This document shows, one piece after another, positions 29,381 through 35,892 of a stretch of 37,376 bases of DNA (position 1 is its first letter; every line of letters starts with the position of its first letter). The notes below the pieces were generated by a model. It worked only from the letters and a program-made list of their open reading frames with translations, was not told where the DNA came from and made no database searches. The stretch is from Aquabacterium sp. (lineage in GTDB: Bacteria; Pseudomonadota; Gammaproteobacteria; Burkholderiales; Burkholderiaceae_C), in contig NZ_JAIZVX010000019.1 of NCBI RefSeq assembly GCF_021768455.1, positions 1-37,376 of the forward strand, in the 5' to 3' direction. The translations under genes and the position numbers were made by a program.

Positions 29381-29434
29381 CCCGCGAGCCCACAGTGCGG
29401 CCCATGCCCACGAAGCAAGCCAATGGAGAAGACC

Positions 29435-30286
29435 ATGCGTGACCTGCCCCTGCCCACCCTGCCGATGGCCGACCTGTCTGCCCACCTATCGGCCGACGCC
29501 CGTGCCGCACGGAGGTCACTTCACCCGGGCTCAACGCCCCAGGCTGAGCTCGCAGGCAAACAAACCCTGGCAGTTGTTTGGGCGCGCACTCAAGAAGATG
29601 TTCTCGCCGCGCAACGCCTGAGGCACCTTGTCTTTGCCGAAGAAATGGGCGCCCGCCTGAGCGTGCCCCAAGGCAGCCCCAAGGGCCACGACATCGACCT
29701 CTTCGACCCCTACTGCGAGCACCTGCTGGTGCGCCTGGGTGGCGAAGACGGCGAGGTGATCGGCACCTACCGCGTGCTCACGCCCGCCGCCGCCAAACGC
29801 GTGGGCGGCCTCTACAGCGAAACCGAATTCGACCTGACCCGCCTGCGCCCCCTGCGCGGCAAGATGGTGGAACTGGGCCGCTCCTGCGTGCACCCTGACC
29901 ACCGTCACGGTGGCGCCATCATGGCGCTGTGGGGTGCCCTGGCCGAGTTCATGGTCCGCAACGAGCTCGACACCATGGTCGGCTGCGCCAGCATCAGCAT
30001 GCGCGACGGCGGCCACATCGCCGCCAGCCTGTGGGAACAGCTGCGCCAGACCCACCTGGCCCCCATCGAGTGGCAGGTGCGCCCACGCCTGCCCCTGCCG
30101 GTGGAAGAGCTCGACCGCCACCTGCAGGTCGAGCCGCCCGCGCTGATCAAGGGTTACCTGCGCGTGGGTGCCAAGGTGCTGGGCGCGCCCGCCTGGGACC
30201 CCGACTTCAACACCGCCGACCTGCCCATGCTCATGCGCATCGCCGACCTGCCGGCCCGCTACCGCAAGCATTTCCTGGGTGCCTGA
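29435..30286 (+). CDS. olsB: OlsB-like ornithine-lipid N-acyltransferase (GNAT fold)
   Basis: The 283-residue protein belongs to the GNAT-fold acyltransferase family (PF13444) that includes OlsB. OlsB links a 3-hydroxyacyl chain from ACP to the alpha-amino group of ornithine, the first step to phosphorus-free ornithine lipids. Visible blocks are AAQRLRHLVFAEEMGA, EVIGTYRVL, VELGRSCVHPDHR (acyl-donor binding core) and ALIKGYLRVGAKVLGAPAWDPDFNTAD, strongly conserved in Burkholderiales homologues. GGAG at 29425-29428 favours ATG 29435 over the in-frame ATG at 29423. No olsA (second acyltransferase) lies next to it. A tandem Pho box upstream fits induction by phosphate starvation. Substrate identity is inferred, not shown. 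Confidence 0.8.
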   Translation: MRDLPLPTLPMADLSAHLSADARAARRSLHPGSTPQAELAGKQTLAVVWARTQEDVLAAQRLRHLVFAEEMGARLSVPQGSPKGHDIDLFDPYCEHLLVRLGGEDGEVIGTYRVLTPAAAKRVGGLYSETEFDLTRLRPLRGKMVELGRSCVHPDHRHGGAIMALWGALAEFMVRNELDTMVGCASISMRDGGHIAASLWEQLRQTHLAPIEWQVRPRLPLPVEELDRHLQVEPPALIKGYLRVGAKVLGAPAWDPDFNTADLPMLMRIADLPARYRKHFLGA

Positions 30287-30330
30287 GCCTCGGCCCACCA
30301 CCAGGGGCTTCACGCGGCTTCACCCGCCCC

Positions 30331-30351
30331 GACCGGCCAGGCAGGCCGGTC
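30331..30351 (+). terminator. Hairpin between olsB and rsmB
   Basis: An 8-bp perfect stem, GACCGGCC (30331-30338) / GGCCGGTC (30344-30351), has a 5-nt loop. No T-run follows, so terminator function is uncertain. TAGACT (30358-30363), a possible -10 for rsmB, comes straight after. Confidence 0.4.
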
Positions 30352-30370
30352 AGCGCATAGACTGCGCGCC

Positions 30371-31747
30371 ATGAACACACCGGCGCGCCCTCCTGCACCC
30401 TCCTCTCCGATCCACACGCCCGGCCACAGCCTGCCCCTGTGGCAGCTGCTCAGCGGCTGTGCCGACGCCGTGGCCGCCGTGCGCCAGGGCCAGTCGCTCA
30501 CCGACGTCCTGGCCCAGCGCCCCGCGGCCGAACGCCCCGGCGTGCAGGCCCTGTCGTTCGCCGTGCTGCGCCGTCTGGGCACCGCCCAGGCCTTGCGCGA
30601 GCGCCTGGTGCCCAAGGCCCCGGCGCCCTGGGTCGACGCCCTGCTGGCCTCGGCCCTGGCCCTGGCCTGCGGCACCGAATACAACGCCCATACCCTGGTC
30701 GACCAGGCCGTGGAGGCCGCCAAGCGCCGTGCCAAGCCCGCCAGCGGCCTGGTGAACGCGGTGCTGCGCCGCTTTCTGCGGGAGCAGCGTGAGCTCCTGA
30801 CCGCGCTGGACCAGGACCCCGTGGCCCGGCACAACCACCCCGCCTGGTGGATCAAGCGCCTCAAGAAGGACTGGCCAAACCACTGGGAAGCCATCCTCGC
30901 GGCCAACCAGGCCCAGCCCCCCTTGACCCTGCGCGCCAACACCCGCCACGGCTCGGTGGCAGCCTACCGAGCGCGCCTGGTCGAAGCCGGCCTGCTGCCC
31001 GCCAGCGAGGCGCAGGCCACCGAAACGGGCCCCGAACAGGCCCAACCCCTCGTCCTGCCGCAGGGCGTACCCGTGCAGCGCCTGCCCGGCTTCGAGGCGG
31101 GCGACGTGTCCGTGCAGGACGCCGCGGCCCAGTTGGCCGCGCCCCTGCTGGTCTACGCCGGCGGCCAGGCCCTGCCAGCCGGTGCCCGGGTGCTCGACGC
31201 CTGCGCCGCCCCCGGCGGCAAGACCGCCCACCTGCTGGAACTGGCCGACCTGGACGTGACCGCGCTCGACGCCGACCCGGCCCGCCTGGCCCGCGTGAAC
31301 GACACCCTGGGCCGCCTGGGCCTGCGCGCCCGCACCCTGGCCGCCGACGCCAGCCAGCCCAGCGCCTGGTGGGACGGCCAGCCCTTCGACGCCATCCTGC
31401 TCGATGCCCCCTGCAGCGCATCCGGCATCGTGCGGCGCCACCCCGACGTGCGCTGGCTGCGCCGCGACCGCGACATCGCCGCCCTGGCCCGCACGCAAGA
31501 CGCCATCCTCGACGCCCTGTGGCCCTTGCTCAAACCCGGCGGCCACCTGCTCTACTGCACCTGCTCGGTCTTCAAGGAAGAGGGCCAGGACCGTGTCGAC
31601 GCGTTTTTGCAACGCACCCCGAGCGCCCTCGCCCGCCCCGCGCCCGGCCACCTCCTCCCTGTGGTCGAATACCTTGATGCCGCCCCGGCCGACCGTGGCG
31701 ACGGCTTTTTTTACTCCCTGCTCGCCAAATCCACCCAAGGTGCGTGA
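30371..31747 (+). CDS. rsmB: 16S rRNA (cytosine-967-C5) methyltransferase
   Basis: RsmB methylates C967 of 16S rRNA with S-adenosylmethionine. The 458-residue product has an N-terminal NusB-like RNA-binding domain (about 25-160) and a C-terminal Rossmann methyltransferase. SAM motif I is LDACAAPGGKTAHLLEL. Motif IV holds Cys348 (LDAPCSASG) and motif VI the catalytic Cys398 (YCTCSVFKEEG), 50 residues apart as in E. coli Cys325/Cys375. The fmt/def genes often upstream of rsmB are not here. The stop TGA overlaps the alternative GTG start of the next gene, so rsmB-DUF4390-ntrY-ntrX probably form one transcription unit. Confidence 0.96.
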   Translation: MNTPARPPAPSSPIHTPGHSLPLWQLLSGCADAVAAVRQGQSLTDVLAQRPAAERPGVQALSFAVLRRLGTAQALRERLVPKAPAPWVDALLASALALACGTEYNAHTLVDQAVEAAKRRAKPASGLVNAVLRRFLREQRELLTALDQDPVARHNHPAWWIKRLKKDWPNHWEAILAANQAQPPLTLRANTRHGSVAAYRARLVEAGLLPASEAQATETGPEQAQPLVLPQGVPVQRLPGFEAGDVSVQDAAAQLAAPLLVYAGGQALPAGARVLDACAAPGGKTAHLLELADLDVTALDADPARLARVNDTLGRLGLRARTLAADASQPSAWWDGQPFDAILLDAPCSASGIVRRHPDVRWLRRDRDIAALARTQDAILDALWPLLKPGGHLLYCTCSVFKEEGQDRVDAFLQRTPSALARPAPGHLLPVVEYLDAAPADRGDGFFYSLLAKSTQGA

Positions 31748-32340
31748 TGCCTCCAATGCGCCGCCGAGACCTGCTGCAACGCAGTGCCTCAGCCTTGCTC
31801 GCCACCACGCTGGTGTCGACAGGGCGGTCGGCGCTCGCCGACACGGCGGGCCATGCGGGCATCGACCTGGTGCGCCTGGGCGTGCAGCGTGCTGACGAAG
31901 GCCTGCTGCTGAGCTACGAGGTGCGCTTCGACCTGCCCGAGGACATCGAATCGGCGCTCAGCAAAGGCATTGCCGTGGTCTTCGAGGCCCAGGCCAGCCT
32001 GATGCGAGACCGCTGGTACTGGATGGACCAGGCCCGCGCCACCGCCAGCCGCCGCTGGCGCCTGGCCTTCCAGCCCCTCACCCGCAAATGGCGGCTGAGC
32101 TTCGACGGCCTGAGCCGCAGCTACAACCGCCTGCCCGACGCCCTCGACGCCCTGCGCCGCACCAACTCCTGGCGCATCAGCGACCTGGTCCTGCCCAAGG
32201 ACGACGCCGACCATTACGTCACCTTCAGCTTCAAACTCGACACCGACGAACTGCCCCGCCCCCTGCAGATCGGCCTCGGTGGCCAGCCCGACTGGAACCT
32301 CGCCGTGCAGCGCCGCGTCGCCATCCCGGCCGGGCACTGA
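31747..32340 (+). CDS. DUF4390 exported protein
   Basis: The 197-residue protein of family DUF4390 has no assigned biochemical function. It has an arginine-rich N-terminus (MRRRDLLQRSA) followed by a hydrophobic stretch and a likely cleavage near SALA (about residue 30), so it is exported. A twin-arginine route is possible but the motif is imperfect. The mature part is rich in beta-strand patterning (GLLLSYEVRFDLPEDIE, the block WYWMDQARATASRRWRLAF, and HYVTFSFKLDTDELPRPLQIG near the end). ATG 31747 is chosen because AAGG lies 6 nt upstream; GTG 31744 and ATG 31756 are alternatives. Genes of this family commonly sit between rsmB and ntrY in Betaproteobacteria, suggesting, but not proving, a link to NtrYX signalling. 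Confidence 0.85.
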   Translation: MPPMRRRDLLQRSASALLATTLVSTGRSALADTAGHAGIDLVRLGVQRADEGLLLSYEVRFDLPEDIESALSKGIAVVFEAQASLMRDRWYWMDQARATASRRWRLAFQPLTRKWRLSFDGLSRSYNRLPDALDALRRTNSWRISDLVLPKDDADHYVTFSFKLDTDELPRPLQIGLGGQPDWNLAVQRRVAIPAGH

Positions 32341-32349
32341 GGCGACCGC

Positions 32350-34659
32350 ATGAGCACCATCAAAGCCAACCGCTGGGCCTGGATCGTCTCCGGCGCAGCC
32401 ATGACGGCCACCGGCCTGATCCTGGCCTTCCTGCTCGTGTTCGCCACCCAGAACAGCGAGCGGCTCGAACCCCACTTCACCTGGCTGTTCTGGACCAACG
32501 TCGTGGTCGCCACCATCCTGGTGCTGGTGATCCTGCTGGCGCTGGGCCGCCTGGCCTTGCGCCTGCGCCAGCGCCGCTTCGGCAGTCGGCTGCTGCTCAA
32601 GCTCGCCGGCATCTTCGGCCTGGTCAGCCTGGTGCCGGGGCTGCTGATCTACACCGTGTCCTACCAGTTCGTCTCCCGCAGCATCGAGACCTGGTTCGAC
32701 GTGCGCGTCGAAGGCGCGCTGGAGGCCGGCCTCAACCTCGGCCGCAGCACCCTCGACACCCTCACGCTGGACATGGCCAACAAGACCCGCGCGGTCACCG
32801 ATCGGCTCAACGGCGCGCCCAGCCTGCTCGAACTGGAGCGCCTGCGTGAGCAGCTTGGCGCACAGACCGTCACCCTGCTGGGCGAGAGCGGCCTGGTCGA
32901 GCGCTCGGCCGGCGGCGAGGTCTCGCGCATCCTGGTGGCCGAGAAGCTGCCCCTGAGCTGGCGCCAGGAGGCCCGCCACAAAGGCGTGATGGCCCTGGTC
33001 GAAGGCCTGGACGACAAGGCAGAGAAACCCGACGCCAGCGATGCCAGCGCCCGCCTCATCGCCCTGGCCTGGTTGCCCGACCAGAGCTTCAGCCTGCAGA
33101 CCCGCGGGCACTTCCTCATGGTCACGCAGCGCATCGCCCCCGACCTGGTGCGCAACGCCCTCGACGTGCAGGCCGCCTACCGCGAATACCAGCAGCGCTC
33201 GCTGGGCCGCGAAGGCCTTCGCCGCATGTACATCGGCACGCTGACCCTGGCCCTGATCCTGGCCGTCTTCGGCGCCTTCCTGCTCGCCGCCGTGCTGGGG
33301 CAACAGCTGGCCAAGCCCCTGCTGCTGCTGGCCGAAGGCGTGGGCGAGGTGGCCCGTGGCGACCTGCGCCCCAAGGCCATCTTCGCCTCGGCCGACGAAC
33401 TCGGCGGCCTCACCCGCTCCTTCGCGGCCATGACCCAGCAACTGGCCGACGCCCGCACCCTCGCCGAACACAGCGTCAACGAGCTCGACAGCGCCCGCGC
33501 CCACCTGCAGACCATCCTCGACAACCTGACCGCCGGCGTCATCGTGTTCGACGCCCAGGGACGCATCGACACCGTCAACCCCGGCGCCACCCGCATCCTC
33601 AAGCTGCCCATCTCGGCCTACCGAGGGCGCCCGCTGTCAGACGTGCCGGGACTGGAAGACTTTGGCCGGACCCTGCGCCAGCGCTTCGAGCTGCACGAGA
33701 CCGATCCCACCCCCGGTGAGCGCCAGCAATGGCAGGAGTCCTACGAGCTGCCCCTTCATGGTGCACAAGAGCCCCTGACCCTGCTGGTGCGCGGCGCAGA
33801 ACTGCCCCCGGACGAACGCCTCATCGTGTTCGACGACCTCTCCGACGTGGTCTCGGCCCAGCGCGCCGAGGCCTGGAGCCAGGTGGCCCGCCGCATGGCG
33901 CACGAGGTCAAGAACCCGCTCACGCCCATCCAGCTTTCGGCCGAACGCCTGCAACTCAAGCTGGAAGACAAGCTTGGCGAGACCGACCGCAGCCTGCTCA
34001 ACCGCTCGGTCACCACCATCGTGACGCAGGTTCAGGCGCTCAAGACCCTGATCAACGAGTTCCGCGACTACGCCCGCCTGCCCGGCGCCAAGCTGATGCC
34101 GCTGGACCTCAACACCCTGGTCAACGACGTGCTGGCCCTCTACGGCCACGCCATCGAACAAGGCACCCTGCGGGTGGAGCTGGCCCAGGACCTGCCCGAG
34201 ATCCTGGGCGACGCCACCCAGCTGCGCCAGGTGGTGCACAACCTGGTGCAGAACGCGCTCGACGCCATCGGCGAACACCCGCGCGACGGGACCGCACCTC
34301 AGGTGACCCTGCGCACCGACGCCTCCCTGAGGGACGATGGCCAGGTGCGCGCCGTGCGCCTGCTGGTGCGCGACAACGGCCCGGGCTTCCCCGAAGCCAT
34401 CCTCAAGCGCGCCTTCGAGCCCTACATCACCACCAAGGCCAAAGGCACCGGCCTGGGCCTGGCCGTCGTGAAGAAGATCGCCGACGAGCACACCGCCCTG
34501 GTCCGCATCCGCAACCTCACGGCACGTAAAGTGGCCGCCCCCGAGGGCTCTCAAGGGTATCCAGATGAGGCAGCGCATGTGATCGGGGCACAAGTTTCGC
34601 TATCATTTTCAAAGCTGTCATCTCAACCCAGCCAGGATCGGTCACACTCGCAAGCGTGA
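32350..34659 (+). CDS. ntrY: Sensor histidine kinase NtrY
   Basis: NtrY is the membrane sensor of the NtrYX system, linked in other proteobacteria to nitrogen metabolism, respiration and redox. The 769-residue protein has three N-terminal membrane helices (about 10-32, 45-66, 85-105), an extracytoplasmic sensor segment, a further helix (about 300-322) and a HAMP domain. A PAS domain follows (about 395-500, LQTILDNLTAGVIVFDAQGRI), then the H-box RRMAHEVKNPLTPIQLSAERL with phospho-acceptor His518. The ATPase domain has DNGPGFPE and a GTGLGLAVVKK lid. The last 40 codons are less GC-biased than the rest and may overlap the control region of ntrX, which begins 26 nt after the stop. Confidence 0.93.
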   Translation: MSTIKANRWAWIVSGAAMTATGLILAFLLVFATQNSERLEPHFTWLFWTNVVVATILVLVILLALGRLALRLRQRRFGSRLLLKLAGIFGLVSLVPGLLIYTVSYQFVSRSIETWFDVRVEGALEAGLNLGRSTLDTLTLDMANKTRAVTDRLNGAPSLLELERLREQLGAQTVTLLGESGLVERSAGGEVSRILVAEKLPLSWRQEARHKGVMALVEGLDDKAEKPDASDASARLIALAWLPDQSFSLQTRGHFLMVTQRIAPDLVRNALDVQAAYREYQQRSLGREGLRRMYIGTLTLALILAVFGAFLLAAVLGQQLAKPLLLLAEGVGEVARGDLRPKAIFASADELGGLTRSFAAMTQQLADARTLAEHSVNELDSARAHLQTILDNLTAGVIVFDAQGRIDTVNPGATRILKLPISAYRGRPLSDVPGLEDFGRTLRQRFELHETDPTPGERQQWQESYELPLHGAQEPLTLLVRGAELPPDERLIVFDDLSDVVSAQRAEAWSQVARRMAHEVKNPLTPIQLSAERLQLKLEDKLGETDRSLLNRSVTTIVTQVQALKTLINEFRDYARLPGAKLMPLDLNTLVNDVLALYGHAIEQGTLRVELAQDLPEILGDATQLRQVVHNLVQNALDAIGEHPRDGTAPQVTLRTDASLRDDGQVRAVRLLVRDNGPGFPEAILKRAFEPYITTKAKGTGLGLAVVKKIADEHTALVRIRNLTARKVAAPEGSQGYPDEAAHVIGAQVSLSFSKLSSQPSQDRSHSQA

Positions 34660-34685
34660 TCCCCATCCTGGGGTACAAAAAATTC

Positions 34686-35468
34686 ATGGCCACCATTCTT
34701 GTTGTTGACGACGAACTGGGCATCCGCGCCCTGCTGTCAGAAATCCTGAGCGACGAAGGACACACCGTCGAAGTCGCTGAAAACGCCGCCAAGGCCCGCG
34801 TCCTGCGCGAACAGTGCAAGCCCGATCTGGTTCTGCTCGACATCTGGATGCCCGATGTCGACGGCGTCACCCTGCTCAAGGAATGGTCCGCCAGCGGTCA
34901 GCTCACGATGCCCGTGATCATGATGTCCGGCCACGGCACGATCGACACCGCGGTCGAAGCCACCAAGTTCGGCGCCCAGGCCTTCCTGGAAAAGCCCATC
35001 ACCATGCAGAAGCTGCTCCGCGCCGTGGAACAGGGCCTCACCAAGCCGGCCCCCCGCGCCAGCGCCGCCTCGGCACCGCCGGTCCACCTGGCCACCGTCA
35101 CGCCGATCACCGCAGCCCCCTCCTATGCCGCCATGAGCCACGCCAGCCTGGCGCCCATGCGCAATGAGCTCGTCGGCCACGCCGAACCGCACCATGCCCC
35201 CAGCAGCTACGGCATGGGCCATGGCAGCGTGATGAGCAGCCCCGTTCACAGCGGCCCGCAGCACGAGCAGAGCTTCGAACTCGACCGCCCGCTGCGCGAA
35301 GCCCGTGACGACTTCGAACGCGCCTACTTCGAGTTCCACCTGGCTCGCGAAGGCGGCAGCATGACCCGCGTGGCCGAGAAGACCGGCCTCGAGCGCACCC
35401 ACCTGTATCGAAAATTGAAACAACTTGGTGTTGATTTGGGTCGATCGAAGAAAACTGCTTCGAATTGA
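34686..35468 (+). CDS. ntrX: NtrX-like response regulator lacking the AAA+ domain
   Basis: The 260-residue partner of NtrY has only two of the three NtrX domains. The receiver (1 to about 118) is clearly NtrX-like, with Asp52 (LLDIWMPDVDG), Ser81 (MMSGHGTIDTAVEATKFGA) and Lys103 (FLEKPI). The C-terminus (about 200-255) has the NtrX Fis-type block REARDDFERAYFEFHLAREGG and the HTH TRVAEKTGLERTHLYRKLKQLGV. Between them, where the about 240-residue sigma-54 ATPase should be, is an 80-residue Ala/His/Met/Pro-rich linker. No Walker A or GAFTGA motif exists, so it cannot itself drive sigma-54 polymerase; it may repress or activate by contact. The frame is continuous, so this is not a frameshift. 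ATG 34686 is preferred to GTG 34656. Confidence 0.9.
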   Translation: MATILVVDDELGIRALLSEILSDEGHTVEVAENAAKARVLREQCKPDLVLLDIWMPDVDGVTLLKEWSASGQLTMPVIMMSGHGTIDTAVEATKFGAQAFLEKPITMQKLLRAVEQGLTKPAPRASAASAPPVHLATVTPITAAPSYAAMSHASLAPMRNELVGHAEPHHAPSSYGMGHGSVMSSPVHSGPQHEQSFELDRPLREARDDFERAYFEFHLAREGGSMTRVAEKTGLERTHLYRKLKQLGVDLGRSKKTASN

Positions 35469-35470
35469 TG

Positions 35471-35476
35471 TATAGT
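35471..35476 (+). promoter_or_regulatory. -10 element of the tRNA-Phe gene
   Basis: TATAGT matches the TATAAT consensus in 5 of 6 positions. It lies just after the ntrX stop and about 55 nt upstream of the mature tRNA 5' end. A matching -35 would fall in the ntrX 3' end but is not convincing. Confidence 0.4.
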
Positions 35477-35530
35477 CTAGGTCTTCGCTGATCACTGCAA
35501 CGCAGCAAACAACGAAGACGCAAGACAGAT

Positions 35531-35606
35531 GGCCTGGTAGCTCAGTTGGTAGAGCAGCGGATTGAAAATCCGCGTGTCGGTGGTTCGATTCCGCCCCAGG
35601 CCACCA
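35531..35606 (+). tRNA. tRNA-Phe (anticodon GAA)
   Basis: A complete 76-nt cloverleaf can be drawn. The acceptor stem is GGCCTGG / CCAGGCC, the D-arm includes AGCTCAGTTGGTAGAGC, and the anticodon stem-loop CGGATTGAAAATCCG has GAA. The T-arm contains GTTCGATTC, and the discriminator A plus CCA are encoded. A strong terminator starts 8 nt later, so it is a monocistronic tRNA. tRNA 3' ends are common integration sites; no direct repeat of this 3' end was found inside the window. Confidence 0.98.
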
Positions 35607-35613
35607 AACACTG

Positions 35614-35653
35614 AAATCCCTGTGCGCTACTGCAGCTCACAGGGATTTTTTTT
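35614..35653 (+). terminator. Intrinsic terminator after tRNA-Phe
   Basis: An 11-bp perfect stem, AAATCCCTGTG (35614-35624) / CACAGGGATTT (35638-35648), with a 13-nt loop runs into eight consecutive T (35646-35653). Confidence 0.93.
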
Positions 35654-35892
35654 GCCTGCTGAAGCAGGCCCCGCCGACCTGTTGCCATATCGCAACAACC
35701 GCGCGAAGCAGGAGACGCGAATGGAGTCTATCTCGACGCTGTCCTGCCTACGTTCTCACATCACAAAGCAGCTGGCAAACTCGCGATTCACCGCGCCTCA
35801 TTCGTGCCACATGCATTTCTGTGAGGACTTTGTGGTCAGCCGCGGAAAAAGGCGAAATCATGATTTTTTGTGGCGCGAGCGAGGAAACAGCT
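35654..35892. other. Gene-free stretch between tRNA-Phe and the tannase-like gene
   Basis: No convincing coding region is visible in these 239 nt; ORFs here lack start signals and family resemblance. A 12-bp palindrome AAATCATGATTT (35855-35866) lies 27 nt past the stop codon of the minus-strand gene. Composition is visibly more AT-rich than the bulk of the window. Confidence 0.5.
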
